The position numbers and the translations under genes are program-made. This document shows positions 1 through 12,340 of a stretch of DNA of 64,000 nt, in pieces. Source of the DNA: Harmothoe impar (Eukaryota; Annelida; Polychaeta; Phyllodocida; Polynoidae). The DNA lies in the NCBI GenBank assembly GCA_947462335.1, contig OX381704.1:26001955-26065954 (forward strand), read 5' to 3'. The notes beneath the pieces were generated by a model. That model saw only the letters and a list, made by a program, of their open reading frames with translations, was not told where the DNA came from and did not search any database. How positions within the stretch are numbered: the first letter of the stretch is position 1; every line of letters begins with the position of its first letter.

Positions 1-3000
1 TCTCTACTGTTGGTTCGCTGCCTATGTGTTCCACAAATGTACTTACTTAGTTTTTGATCTTACATGTGTGTCAATCAGTGGCATTACCTCTTGTTACACT
101 TTGCTTAATTCCAGCGTATCTGACTCACTTTATGTAATCCATGTGAAGAATATAATTGAATATATAACTCAGGCCTTACCTTGGAATCAGTAGTGCCCAC
201 AGAAAAATACAGACGGATCATTTTAATGTCTCCTTTAAACTGTAAACTTTAAACTTTAAAACAGCTTAGTTTCCACTTGTTCAAGATTGGGATAAAAGAA
301 ATTGGCCCTGCCCTCTGTGTGTGCGGTGGGTGGGGAGGGGGGGGGGGGTCCTGCTGTGTGTGACATACTCCGGCAAAACCAGCTGGGTGTCTTTTAAAAT
401 CAATAATCGTTTACTATGTCACTTGATGGAAGATGTACTTCAATTTCTGTACTTCATATTCTTGAAACGTATTGCATATTTAATTTTAGAATTGTATTGC
501 ACGGGTCATCCTTGCCGTCCTGTATTAAAAGTGATTCTATCAATAAATGCGTAGTCCGACTTGAAATAGAGTGGGTCAATTATTGGTAATAATATATGTA
601 TTTTATATTGTGTATGCATAATTATGTTGCTACATACTCTAAGAATGCCTTCCATGGTATATAACCTGGTATGGCTGGTTTACGAACAATGTGCCACATA
701 TTTGCGAGTATAGGAATAGTATCCACTTGGAGCCATATAAATCCAAGCGAATGTGCATTGTACACTAGTAGCATGTGGGTACGAACTCAACAGGTGGCTA
801 GACGCCACACATATTACCTATGATCTCAATACGTTTATATTTTTAGTAGTCTTAATTAGTTTCCAGGTCTATCCTCTAGATGACATTACTGTAAGTTGGT
901 AATATTATTGTATATATATATATATATATCGGGGGCACCTTTTCTTTCTTTCTTTTTTTTCTTTCTTTTCTTCCTTTTCTCTTTCGGATAACACAACTTT
1001 AACCGAACCCATCTTTAGTTTTAATGATTAAGAGTACGGGAACGATCAATACTACAGGAAATATGACAAGTAATATGCGCGGTGTCCAGTCACTTGGTGA
1101 GTTCGTCCCTTGTTGCATACTAATACATAGCAAAATCCCAAAACACAACACTTGAGTTCGCACCTACGTATAGCAATTACTACTTAGGCCCAGTGGGAGT
1201 TCACTATGAATTAAGCAGATGAGTAGCTAATACATGTGCTAGGCTGTGAGCCGGTACCCTGCTTTAGTTGTGGCATTGTCTTAAAATATGTATCTTGGAG
1301 GGTGGCTACTGAGAGAATTCAGAATAAAAGATTATTGATGCCAATGCTGAATCAATAGTTGACCCACAGCTTTTACATTTTTGGAATTGATCATGTTATG
1401 CTCTATATTATAGTTTATTTTTTGAAATACAAGCTTTACTATGCTTAACTATAGGAAGGGCCGTATTCAATGCCCCCCATTTAATACAATGTGGCCGTGT
1501 TCAATGGCCAAAGAAAAAGCTGGGTTTTTTTTCATTAAATGGCTTCAAAGCAAAAAATAAATGCAAATGCCAACTACATTGATACCTCTCTGCTGTATTT
1601 CACGAGTGGGGGCTGGGGCCCCAGCCCCCACGAGTATCAATGGGCGTTGGCATTTAATAAGAAATAAAGTCAAACAACTATGTATCATAAATATGCCAGT
1701 TTTTATTTTTTGGAAGCTGCTTCTCTTTTTCATTTTATGGTAGTCTGTATATGTACACACAAATAATAAATACGTTGGGCACAACGCCATAGTATAGAGT
1801 CACACCCTGACAACAGACACGGAACTGTGTGCACTATTTTGTGTTCATTAATTTAAATTCATTCACCGCATACTTACAATATTCTATGTACAATGATAAC
1901 ATTCTTGATGAACAGTGACATCCACGTGTCAATTATTATAAAATACTGATATACACTATATTTGTTTGAATCCTTAACGATTCATAATATAGCAGAAAGG
2001 TATGGAAACAATTGGTACGCATCACCGTATTCTAAAACAACAAGACACTATAGAGTACTTTGACTTCACCGACCAGGGCATTGGACAGGAATCGGTGTTT
2101 CCAAATATGGTGTTGAATCAAGAACCGTTGTATGAATCAAGTTAATTAATTCATCTCCTAATGAATGAGTAACGATTGTGTCAGAACCCTTCAACCCTTC
2201 TAGAATATGAATGTTTTCACTGCACTCTTTGAGAGATGAAGACTGAACATAAGTCATTTGACGTGGTGGAACAGCCTATTGAAGCAGATGGAAATTCACA
2301 ATAAAGAAGATAGTGCTAGACTCTTTTTCATAGAACAGTTTTGCACCTTTTTCTTGAAGGATGTTCAACAAAAGAGTATTGTAAGAGACATGTGTATAAT
2401 TAACCTATTGGTAAGTGTGAACCTAAATTGTTTTTATGCGAATTATTGATGAACAGTCCAGAAGTGATGGGAAGAGCAATCAGTAATGGATATTTCGCAT
2501 TGCTAGTACTTAGTTTATTGCTTTCAGAGTCTATGTGCCTGTTTCCCCATGAACTTTTTTAAAGTGACAGGTATACTTAGTAATTGGGCACCCTTGGTGG
2601 TGACTGCCCTACAACCCAGCCAAACCATAACAAAGCATCCAAGTCGTATACACCAAACTATTTAATAAATATTCAGCTTGCCCTTTATGTTTTACATGGC
2701 ACGAGCAGTGACATAGAGTGTCTTTTAAAGATGATCCTGAGGACGGGTCGTTTTACAACAATATTCACATAAGGACATCTGGACTAGGCCTGTGGTGTGC
2801 AGTAACTGCAGTCCTACTTTGACTGTTAATGGTGTCACAACCCAGGCTTCACACATAGTGACATCCCAGGACGAGTGGAGGGAGAAGTTATGTTGTTTTT
2901 TAAGTGGACGATCATCCTCCCTGAAAAGCAATATATGACATGGAATTGAAGTTGTGATTGTTATGTTCATTGGTATCATATTGAAGTAGTTTTAGGAAGA

Positions 3001-3206
3001 AAATGCTTTAAAATAGTACAAGTTGTCATAAGTACAATGACATGATGTGTATTTAATATACATGTAGCAGAAGCAGTTTATGATATCGATATTGAGCTGG
3101 TATTCGAAATGCCACACACTCTTAACTCAAAATCATTGATGATACTATACATTTGCAATGCATTGAAATCAAATGTAGAAATATCAGAAATCAGTCAAAT
3201 TCTTAC
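1..3206. other. AT-rich non-coding sequence left of recognised PKDCC exons
   Basis: No exon was recognised on either strand. If PKDCC has a further 3' coding exon, this stretch is intron 5 or 3' flank. It holds a G-run (about 339-349), a TA microsatellite (about 912-929), a pyrimidine-rich CTTT tract (about 937-986) and the small palindromic repeat annotated at 1565-1655. The short ORFs show no family resemblance. Confidence 0.5.
1565..1655. repeat. Short palindromic MITE-like repeat
   Basis: The arms AAATGCCAAC (from 1565) and GTTGGCATTT (to about 1654) face each other, with matching inner words CATTGATAC and GTATCAATG. The centre is a perfect 26-bp GC-rich palindrome at 1606-1631. The words ATTGATAC, CTCTCTG and GTATTTCA recur at 10676-10740, so this is a dispersed family rather than a chance hairpin. 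Confidence 0.65.
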
Positions 3207-3380
3207 CCGTCCATGTCTGTTTATTTGATATGACGAATGCTTTGCACTCAGAGTCCAAGTCACACAACTGCTCAGCCTCCCGCTGGTCTAGCACAGACAA
3301 GGTGCAACCAGACGCTATAGAAAAACGGCATTTGTAGTCGTAGAGACCCGGCAAGTCAGCATCATTGCTGACAATATATC
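3207..3380 (-). CDS. PKDCC: PKDCC exon 5, C-terminal cysteine-bearing segment
   Basis: This exon continues the PKDCC reading frame from exon 4 with codon AGA split A/GA. It encodes a segment with the patterns DYKCRF, GCTLSV, CKAFV and QTWTG, matching the C-terminal region of VLK in which spaced cysteines follow the kinase fold. The acceptor is TTACAG at 3381-3386 and the donor is GTAAGA at 3206-3201, both read on the minus strand. The next exon should start with two bases completing a Gly codon. Reading straight through the donor gives six more residues (KNLTDF) and a stop at 3184, so a truncated terminal exon is possible. The vertebrate protein continues for a few tens of residues with a VFFK-like segment that I could not find in 1-3200. 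The missing end is either outside the window or too diverged to see. Confidence 0.8.
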
Positions 3381-3707
3381 CTGTAATGACACATGATACA
3401 CGTGAATTTAGCATCCTCCATCGTCAATGATATGAAACAATATTAGCACCAATAATTTAGATATCTCAAATATGCCTAAAAGAAGTTATCATAATTATTC
3501 ATATAATGGTATAACTAGGGTTGGTATCATTTCCTAGTAAAATCCCTCGCTCTCCCCAAGCCTAATATCTACCTTCCTGCCATGGTATTTTTAAATACCC
3601 AGGGGGCATGCATTAAGCTCACTACATTTATAGAGGGGAGTGGCTTTCCGCAAAAAAAAGATCAAAAAGAAAAAAAGATTGTTGATATATTTAAAAATAA
3701 TACTCAC
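3381..3707 (-). other. PKDCC intron 4
   Basis: A 327-base intron between exons 4 and 5. The donor is GTGAGT and the acceptor TTACAG on the minus strand. It contains an A-rich stretch (about 3653-3676) and nothing else recognisable. Confidence 0.7.
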
Positions 3708-3961
3708 TATTGACTTTTTCTTCTGGTGATCTTTGGATATAGTCTCCCTTCCTGTACCTTTCTACTACTTGGTCTAGTTTCTCTAGTAGCTGCCCTGCCC
3801 GCAAGGTGGCGTTACTGTATGCGTGTATGATGGCGTCTATGGCAGGACGCAGTGACGGTGGCGCCCCGTGTGGTAGCAGGAAGGTAGTAAAATGACGAGC
3901 TGCATTGAAGACATTCTTCTTTTCGTTATAACCCTGACACCGTCCTTTAACGCACGGAGTT
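3708..3961 (-). CDS. PKDCC: PKDCC exon 4, C-lobe of the kinase
   Basis: The minus-strand frame completes the split AG/A codon from exon 3. It encodes a segment containing CQGYNEKKNVFNAARHF, LLPHGAPPSLRPAIDAI and LEKLDQVVERYRKGDY. This aligns with the VLK C-lobe, where an NEKxNxxNAxRxFFxxLLPHxAPPSLRPLLD pattern follows the catalytic segment. The acceptor is ATAACAG at 3962-3968 and the donor is ATA|GTGAGT at 3707. Length is 254 bases (1 + 84 codons + 1). It was missed as a continuous ORF because it uses two partial codons at its edges. Splice phases agree with exons 3 and 5, which strongly supports the model. Confidence 0.85.
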
Positions 3962-4429
3962 CTGTTATAAACAATACAGAGAATCCTGTTAGATATGGGA
4001 GTACATGAGGTGTGATGGAGATCATCATCAGATGTAAAGGTATGATCTTCTCACAAAGTTAATGATGATGTGTATTATAGCTTAAAGAATCTCCTAAAAT
4101 AGTTGACTATAAAGTGTTAAAGTAGTGTATCAAATCTCTTGCAATTTAATGGGAATTGAATAATATTTTTTTCATAATATGGCGAGTTATGCATAAAATC
4201 TCCACGAAACAATAACAGCTAAGCCTGTGCATGCGCTACCGTGGGATAAGAGACAGACTATAGTCTCTTATTAACAGAACATTAAGGAGTGTTATGGTAT
4301 TTAGACCTATTAACATATCAACTCTGAGAGACCATGTATAATTTAAAAACGTGTGCTTAGCACGAACTATCACCAATGGCAAACATACATTAATCATTAA
4401 TTACAGTAGCTAAGAGCACTGTAACTTAC
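3962..4429 (-). other. PKDCC intron 3
   Basis: A 468-base AT-rich intron with donor CAG|GTAAGT at 4429 and acceptor ATAACAG at 3962-3968 on the minus strand. No repeat or RNA feature was recognised inside. Confidence 0.75.
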
Positions 4430-4638
4430 CTGAGAGTGAAATTTGCGGATGAGAAATAATGACTACAGTCCTGCTGCACTTCACACCTTGGTTCCTCAAA
4501 CCCTACGTCATCCAGGTCCGTCAGCGTTACGTCATCCCGAACCAGGACAAACTGCTGACGTCTGAAGTCGTTGAGTGCAACAGAACCAAAGGGGGAGTCT
4601 GCCAGGTATTTAAGGAGCTGAGTAACGCCATAGGATAC
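4430..4638 (-). CDS. PKDCC: PKDCC exon 3, catalytic core
   Basis: Encodes 69 codons plus two bases, starting VSYGVTQLLKYLAD. It carries the catalytic region: GSVALNDFRRQQFVLV corresponds to the VLK version of the HRD loop (Asp in NDFRRQQF), and LTDLDDV corresponds to the DFG-like metal-binding segment that VLK writes as TDLDD. The acceptor is CTACCTCCAG and the donor is CTCAG|GTAAGT. VLK is an unusual tyrosine kinase of the secretory pathway that phosphorylates secreted and luminal proteins. The Asp residues expected for activity are visible here, so the gene looks functional. Confidence 0.9.
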
Positions 4639-5182
4639 CTGGAGGTAGAAGGGAATACCATCAATGGACTGCGTGGGGGTCAAGAACTTGGTGAATACTT
4701 GGTTTACTCTGTTGCAGAAAAGAGTAATGGTTGAAAAAACGTGACTTATTTAACCCAATACTTCAATTATCATAGCTGTACATGACATTATCGAGGACAT
4801 ATATAGCTGAACTCTTTTGCAATGACCGCTGATCCCTGTAGTACTATTCCTTTTGGTGTATGAATTCAGTTCTACAAATTACATTGGGTTTGGTTCGCTG
4901 GATAGATTCCATCCTGACTATCAGAGGAGAACGTATTACACAGTATCTCATGCGATCTCTATACACATTTGCTAAATCTAATAGTATGGCTATGTTAAAG
5001 TCTAAGATTCAAAGAAAAAAGGCTTAGGCAATTCTAATCACAAAGCCGTGGTACACAGGGGACGCGCACTGATTTGACGCAGGCCCCCTAGCGGCCTGTG
5101 GCGGCGGTAATGAGGCCGCATCAGGACGGGAAGCCACAGAAGGAGCCACTCCCACACATGGCTTCTCTGACTCCAACTCACT

Positions 5183-5196
5183 CAGGCAGGGGGCGC
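5183..5196 (+). promoter_or_regulatory. CTCF-like motif in a CpG-rich patch
   Basis: CAGGCAGGGGGCGC matches 12 of 14 positions of the bilaterian CTCF core CCASYAGRKGGCRS. It lies in a CpG-rich stretch (about 5045-5225) inside PKDCC intron 2. Sequence match only; occupancy is unknown. Confidence 0.35.
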
Positions 5197-6107
5197 CACT
5201 GCCGCGCGTGCGCACTCCACCTTAATTAGGCGGCATTCTGGGAAACACTATGTATGTGACCTGCTTTCGCAAAGTCGTCTGCTTCTAGTGGGAGGTGACT
5301 CCTGCCGTATGGAGATGCTATATTGGTACAGGATATGTAATTACTTAATTGCCTTAGGGATAATTGACATTATCACAGAAGGGAGATATTAGAGACGGTT
5401 TTCTGGTTATCGTAATGCCATATGCATAGTCAAAGGTCAGTGGTTTGTTTATGCGGTTGAACATACATATTGGCTTAACTATGATGGTACCAAATTGTGA
5501 TTAGGCCTGGGTTTAAGGCTCACCGTATAAATACATTGTATAACCTATAGGATAACGTACACCTATTCAATTTGTAACAGGCATGACACGCGCTGTCCGT
5601 ACATGCAGCCTCTCTAGCAATATCTTTCCATATCTCCTCTCAGGTAGTTATTGGGATTTTGGGTAGCAGGAGATGGGGAAGGGGGGGGGATCACAATTAG
5701 CGACATTCACTTGTCATGTGTTTACCAAAAAGGGGGACATGTCAAACACCTCGCTAATGGTCACAAGGCCTCGTTATCCGCAGGCACCGTGCCCCCTGCC
5801 TTCCGTTTGACCGGGCCAATGTTACAAGTCGCCCGAACCCGTTACAACGCCGCACTGTTGCCGTGATTAGCTTCGTTAGGGAATCTGCCTGCTGCCTGCC
5901 TTGCCCTTCCCCACCCCTACTCCCCACCCTTCCGCCTTTACACCTACAAGGGGGCCTAGGCACCACATCTGACACAGCATGGGCTGAAGGTTTGCTTAGC
6001 TCCGTTGGTAAATCATGCCCTCTCTATTCCCCATTAGCGAGATACAGTGGCTCCACCTTTTGGACCACTGGTAACAATCATAACCCTTTGCTCTGCAAGG
6101 ACCAGCT

Positions 6108-6541
6108 CAGCCAAATCTCGTGGCCGAGATTAGGGTACAAACAGGGCTCAGGTATTGTGAATAGGTTGTACCTGGACACTCCTAATGTCACCTGTGTCCA
6201 GTATAGTGTAGTGGTTAGCACTGTGGACTCATAATACTGGGAGCCCAAGTTCAAATCCCTACCAGGCCAAATAACACTATGTCCTTTAAATACATATTTC
6301 TAAATTTTCTTTAGTGTTGTGAATAATGTATTCTGTTTCCAAAATTGCTATACTTATGAATTTGATTACCAGGCATTGCCTGGAAGAGATTTGAACTCAG
6401 GTACTCTGCATCATGAGTCCACAGTGCTAACTACTACACTATACTGGACACAGGTGACATTAGGAGTGTCCAGGTACAACCTATTCACAATACCTGAGCC
6501 CTGTTTGTACCCTAATCTCGGCCACGAGATTTGACCAAGCT
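6108..6541. repeat. Head-to-head inverted pair of a tRNA-like SINE unit
   Basis: A unit of about 160 bases (6108-6268) is repeated in inverse orientation at about 6369-6541, with a spacer of about 100 bases. Each unit contains a degenerate pol III A-box-like word (AGTGTAGTGGTTAGCACT) and a B-box-like word (GTTCAAATCCC). This is the tRNA-derived promoter layout of SINEs. The anticodon stem does not pair, so it is not a tRNA gene. The arms are nearly identical, so the transcript would fold into a long hairpin. Confidence 0.7.
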
Positions 6542-7185
6542 GGTTGCTGTGAGTACTGGGAATAGACCTAGTACCAGTGGGAATGGCGCTATCCACTGAT
6601 CATCTCGCTAAGGCCCTATATATACGAGCCTAATTTTCTGTTATCAGCTGTGTATGAATACAATGTATACAAATCAACATTCACGAGGCTTTTCCTAATG
6701 CATGTAGTGATAGACTTGGAGAGTTGAACTGACACGACAACGTCCTAATAATAGAGTTCCGGGTACAAAAAAAATACATTCTAAATTCACAAGCACCCTC
6801 AGCCAAATCCTTCTTCACAGCCGTAGACAGCTGGCCTTTTGGATTGTTATCACCAAACTGAGGACCCCGCCTTACCCCTGCCTATACTATAGCCCCCACC
6901 CTTGGCCCCCACCTCTCTCCTCCCTCCCACATCCAGCTTCTCCTATTCCCTCCTGTAGGACGTCTGGGTGACGGCAAGCACCTGCCCCTACGTCACCCTG
7001 ACGTAAAGGGCCTGCCATGGCAATGGTTCCCACGCTAAATGACCTGCCATTCCCACCTGACTATCAACTGGAGAGTGTGGCCCTTTACTATTGCCTCTCA
7101 GTGAGCACTGGGTGTGTACGCTCACACGGCTCCTGCAGCCAACGTGAATAGGTAGGGGTGCATTATGCACATTATATACTACACT

Positions 7186-7286
7186 GGCTCGTTTAAGCAC
7201 CGGGTATTTGAATAAGCACCGGTCTTGAATAAGCGCCGGTGTACAGGGTATTGGAATATGTAAGCGCCCGTGTGCTTAAACGAGGC
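7186..7286. repeat. Small MITE of the AAGCGCCGG family
   Basis: The terminal arms GGCTCGTTTAAGCAC (7186-7200) and GTGCTTAAACGAGGC (7272-7286) are inverted copies with one mismatch. Internal AAGCGCCGG and AAGCACCGG words repeat several times. The same internal word fills the element at 42321-42517. Confidence 0.6.
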
Positions 7287-7687
7287 GCATCTGCTTACAC
7301 ATATAATATTATTTATAATTACTACTGTATAAAATAAACGAGGCAAGAATTTATAAACACCCATGAATGAAGGCAAAGAATAAGAGATGCACATATATAA
7401 ACTGTATATATGTGATAGTGTTAAAGTATGTACTTTATATTATATACACTTGCTCAGGTAATAAAACCTGGCTAACTCATGTCACTGGGAACAGCTGTAT
7501 GGTTCATCAGGTTATGATCAGTATACCTGACTGCAGGTGATATCATAGGAGCACAGGACCTATAGAACAAAAAGTACCATGCATATAGTGGATTCGGTCA
7601 CTTTGCTATAGTCTATATAGATATGAACCATCCCTCCCTCCTCCAGGCCATGATCATTACAGCCAACCTGTGGCGCTCACCACTCAC

Positions 7688-7819
7688 CCTCAGCCGGTCC
7701 TCCCACGACATCTGAAGCAACTTGATGATGTCTATTGTTTCTCCCAGTTCCGTTACCATGGCGACAAGGCTGTCGGCGTCCCCGTTGTAAAGCTTCTGTG
7801 GCACGCAGTAGCCGAGCAT
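7688..7819 (-). CDS. PKDCC: PKDCC exon 2, kinase N-lobe to hinge
   Basis: Encodes exactly 44 codons in phase 0, beginning MLGYCVPQKLY and ending SWEDRLR. It joins exon 1 as HIIK|MLGYC, equivalent to the VLK segment in which the strand-4 region precedes YGYC. MVTELGETIDIIKLLQMSWEDRLR corresponds to the VLK hinge region with TELG...LLQTSWEDR. The acceptor is CTTGTTGCAG at 7820-7829 and the donor is AGG|GTGAGT at 7687, minus strand. The ATG at its start is internal to the protein, not a start codon. Confidence 0.9.
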
Positions 7820-8887
7820 CTGCAACAAGGTGAGAGGAAAGAGGTTAGAGTCACTTACAGGCGGCGAGCTGCTCATGGCAGAGAGTGAGTTAATTACGAG
7901 TTTGGAGCGCAGCAAAAGGTCAATGAGATTGGGAGGGATTTCTACAGGTGAATGGCTGGTAATAAGAGCGATCCGACAGGTGAGAAACAGGTAGGGGTAG
8001 GGTAGGTAGTGCCAGATTCAGTTGTCGGTGTGGCTGAACAGTAATACATTTTGAGATGTGTGCAAAGGCTATTTGTTTACACATTAAGGCCAAACAATAA
8101 TGTAGGTGTGTCAGCCAACATGATCCGAAAATTAGGCCAGGTACTAAGGTCGGATTTTATCTACTTTTGAGATTGCCAGGAATGAGTCGCGAATCGTCAT
8201 ATCGACTCCCTGCTCTTCAGGATGACTCCCTGATCTCTCCAGTAGCTAAGAATAGCAGGACATCTTTTGATAATTCTGTTTAAAAGCTGAGGTCAGATCC
8301 TTATTAACTACGAAGCTACTGATGTCTACTGACTTCCAGAAATGGAGGCGGGGGTGTGTAGGGCCGGCTATGTTTTGTAGCTATAGAGTTACAGAAACAC
8401 ACATCATTTCTTTTTATTTGACCTATGTAGAAAGACATGAAGCAAAATGCATTGCTGTAAATGTAGATGTTTCTGCGTGTATACATTTTCGCGATTTTGC
8501 TACAGCGCGAAAATATCTACGTTTACAGTATATCACATATCTCACAAATGATGACATTGGTGCCGGGTGACTGATATCTATAGGTTTTCCACTACGTAAT
8601 CTGCATAGAGATCTACGGCGGACACCTCTGATTGCAACTAACAATATCATTCCTGATATGTATACATGGACTATGATTCTACCGAATATAGAGACAGATT
8701 GGTTTCAGGACAAGAGGAACTAAGACAATATGCATACTGTGGAAAACAACCACGACCCCAGCCAGATTTAGAGCCCTCACGACAATTGATAAAGCGGAAT
8801 GACATTCATGGTGTTGAATGTGAGCCAACCATTCTGGCAGTGTCGTGTCCAACAATCAGTGTCCTCTATATGTGTCCACCGGCTACA

Positions 8888-8935
8888 TCACCCCCCCCCC
8901 CCCCCACACACACACACCACCACCACCACCACACC
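8888..8935 (+). repeat. C-run plus CA and CAC microsatellite
   Basis: A poly-C run is followed by CA repeats and then CAC repeats. It accounts for the proline- and histidine-rich ORFs in this stretch, which I do not call genes. Confidence 0.9.
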
Positions 8936-10432
8936 AACCAGTCTCCTCTCTACACGCCAACTGCATGCACCTCCCCCCGGGGCACCTCCACCCTACTGGA
9001 GGAGCTCCTCATTTAGCAGTATTCACAGAATGCTTTTCACCCGGGGCTTTTCATGGGATCACAAACCATTGCGTACCAAATGCTTTTGATATAGCAAAGT
9101 ATATTGCTGACCTTTCTACTTTTAGCCTACCCACCCTTACTCTACTTTTTGTTTTCAAATATGGAACAGCCTTGAATCGACCATCCATGCATCGTGAAAC
9201 CGAGCATAATATAAATTCAAAGCATTTAATGATATATTTAGCAGGCTGGCCACTATAAGTGTGACGACACAAAAACTTATGTGAGACGCTCACTTTTGTG
9301 TGTGTACGGATCCTGTATGTATTGTTAGATAATATATCGACCTGATATAATGGTGGTGGATAGCCTTTAATATCGGTAGATGTATTGGGCATCGATTACT
9401 GTAAACACCCAGTATGGCACAAATCCATGGTAGTATGTGCCTCCAATGCAATACACTGGCCTCCTATCTGCATGTATACCTGCGTCCTCCCGCCCCCGCC
9501 CTGTATACATGCAGGTGCTGTACAGGGCCGTGTGTTCACCTTTTGACACTGGCTGTGGGCTGGAGGTAGGGGCATTGAGGAGGGGTGGGGGAGGGGGGAG
9601 CATTTGCTGGCGCGATGCAATTTTCTGGCGGCGTACATCGCTCAAGGTGGCCCCGCCCCGAATTCAATTACCGTCTACCAGTGGAGGGGACGGAGGAAAT
9701 TCGTGTCGGAGGGCTAAACGATTGGCGAGGTCATCGGCGGGCGCCGGTGGGCGGGCTTGTACTGCTCGACAGCTACATTCAGACCTATTGGGGCCCAGTT
9801 CCATCAAATCTGGAATCTAATAAAAGCCTGAAGGTCATTGGTAGACGCTGGCTGGTGAAGGTCACTGACCGTGTTTTTCGGCCATAAAGACGGCCCTAGT
9901 GACCTCTGGTGACCTGGTGTTAGCTCCATAGAGAAGGTCCTCCAGTCCTGTGTGGTCAGGGCTGTGGGCTGAATGGTCAGTGAGGAGATTGTTATTGGGC
10001 TTGGAGGAGCCCACTGCTTGCTGAACAAATAGTACACATGTTGGGCCCTGTTGGTTGTCTGTAAAGTTTCATACGCTGTCAAATGCAATGCCATGTATAA
10101 GCTAATGATTTCTCTTGTGCTTTTATGGTTGCTACAAAGCACCAGATTTCTGTTATACAACCGTGGACATATAGTGAACGGCTCACTACTGTATCTACCA
10201 TGCAAAGTATGTGTCCCAAAGTTTGGGATAGGTACTTACCATAGTATATACTAGTGTGCAGTTCACTTAAAAGGGGTATCGGTGTATACATAGACCAATA
10301 GTGAGTTATAGGGGGTGGACCCCTAAATTCGACACGGCACAATGGCCTTAAGTGACATAGACATGCGACATCGCCATTTCTTAAAATCGACATGTGACAT
10401 GGAGACCCCCCCCCCCCCCAATCTATACCCCT

Positions 10433-10845
10433 GAGCAGCTCATACCTTGAGAAATACCTGTCCCAAACAGTGAGCTGCTCATACCATTGGGAATACCTGT
10501 CCCATAGATTGATCTGCTCATACCATGAGAAGGACCTGTCCCAAACAATGAGCTGCTCATACCATGGAAAGTCTCAAACAGTGAGATGCTCATAGCATGG
10601 TGTGTGCCTATCCCAAGTAGTGAGCTGCTCATACCATGGGAAGTATACCTGTACCAAAAAAGTACATATATAGACAAATGCCAACGGCCATTGATACTGT
10701 CTCTGTCGTATTTCATGATGGGGGGGGGGGGGGGGGGCTAGGGCAGTATACCACAATAATTCACGAGCTGCTCATGTCATGGGAAACACGTTCTAGTATT
10801 ACAAACTGTGAGCTGCTCACGTCATGGCAAGTAGCCTATACCTGT
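10433..10845 (+). repeat. About 39-bp minisatellite interrupted by a MITE
   Basis: GAGCTGCTCAT followed by ACCATGGGAA and ACCTGTCCCA recurs with a spacing of about 39 bases at about 10433, 10472, 10511, 10550, 10582 and 10622. It resumes after 10762 with two further copies. The gap is filled by a copy of the 1565-type repeat, so the insertion post-dates the tandem array. Confidence 0.75.
10676..10760 (+). repeat. Second copy of the 1565-type MITE-like repeat
   Basis: Shares AATGCCAAC, CCATTGATAC, CTCTGT and CGTATTTCA with the element at 1565-1655, followed by a G-run of about 18 (about 10720-10737). The right arm is less clear than in the first copy. Confidence 0.55.
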
Positions 10846-11929
10846 CGGTGTGGGCCTAAATCACCTCTCAATAATGATAATGCTCGCTATAGATAGTGGC
10901 TAATATAAAATACCAGTAGCTGTATGCACACCCAGAGCATGTATATATCATGGGGAATACAAATGTATAAACAAAAACCCCACCCAGACATCAGGACATG
11001 ACCACTGGATGCCCACGTGAACAGGCCGCCTGTTATAGACCCAACATCAGCAGACACCACGTCCACATGCAATCCCCAGACCCCTTTTCATTTCATCCAA
11101 GAAAGGTCTTTTTTTCTATATTTTTCCTTTGGGAAGTCCAGGCCGCATCATAAGCATTGCTTGCAGGCTGAAACACATTGAAACCCCATTGGGCTTCACA
11201 GGGCGGACATGAAATTGCCCATTTCATCTGGCCGGGCCAGTACCATCAAAGGAAGTGATCAATAAGAGATTTGTTCGTGTAAAAGACGGCGGAGGGAGGT
11301 TCCTTCATAAATGAAACGGGTCCAGAATATGACAGCTCATCTCGGGGCAGGGCTTCACTCGACCGGTCTCATCGTCAGCCCACGTGTTCCCACAGGCTCG
11401 GACGGACAGGTTTCGCGCCAAAATTGTGGTATCGTCTGCTTTTGAAATGTTTGTTGTGTAGCCATTCATATGAGCTCGTCTATCTCAAAATGATGCTTTA
11501 TTTATAGATCGATATTATATGATATACCCCCTAGGGCCTATTCATTCCTCAACCGGTAATAACCCCAATTTTAAACATATATATAATGCAATGGGACCTC
11601 ATTGATCTATTTTCTGAGCGGTTCTGATGAATAATTGGAACATTAACCGTGAACAACTCGGCAGTAGAACAGAGCGCGTCCCCCATTTTTCTTGATACCA
11701 TAGAATAAGATGCATTACCCTTTCCATGCCACTATTTCAAGATCAACTTGAGAATATGCTGTCCACTTAAATATGAATCATCAAAGTAATATACAATGTG
11801 TAGTTATACATTCCCTCTTGAAACAGTCAAAGAGCCTCATCAATAATAGATACCGGTAGATGAACGGCTGAACTTCCATTCTTCAGTGTCCCTCTTGGCC
11901 ATCGCTAAGACGGTCAGTGTGCATTATTA

Positions 11930-12340
11930 ACGGCAAGGCGGAACAGGAAGGATTAAATACGCCTGCGCCAGCGTCCTCAGGGCCTTTGTGGACATACGGC
12001 CGTAGGACGCGCATGCCCCCACGAGCATCCGGCTCTAATCCTTGCATTTCTACGGCAACTTTGCTCGAAGGCCCTCCGCTGCCGGCAAGGATGCAGCCCT
12101 TGCTTCCATTTACATGTTCTACCCAGCCGCCAGAACCATCGCAATCAGGCGCATGCGCAGTCGACGCCGCCGTGTATCGTCACGTGACTGGAAAGGGAAC
12201 GCTGCCTCGTTTTCGAATCCCATCATAGAGTGTCAGGGAGCGCAGACAGGTTCAGTCACAGCCCGCCAGAGGTCGCCTCGCCCTCAGACGGCAACACGGA
12301 AAGGGGCTCTTCAGGGTCAGAAAATACATCTCCAGCAAGG
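11930..12340. promoter_or_regulatory. CpG-rich intronic island with NRF1-like site
   Basis: A GC-rich block in otherwise AT-rich intron. It contains a near-perfect NRF1-type word (GGCGCATGCGCAG at about 12148) and CACGTG at about 12182. This base composition resembles CpG-island promoters or enhancers. ORFs on the plus strand here are not recognisable as proteins. Confidence 0.35.

Larger units (their letters stand above)
4639..7687 (-). other. PKDCC intron 2
   Basis: A 3049-base intron containing a GC-rich patch with a CTCF-like match (5183-5196), the head-to-head SINE-like pair at about 6108-6541, a GC-richer block (about 5690-6060) and the small inverted repeat at 7186-7286. No further exon was recognised. 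ORFs of 60-120 codons here lack family signatures. Confidence 0.75.

Noticed and set aside
6190..6268. tRNA-Met gene (CAT in the anticodon-like position)
   Set aside because: A- and B-box words are present, but the anticodon and T stems do not pair and the unit is duplicated as a SINE-like repeat.
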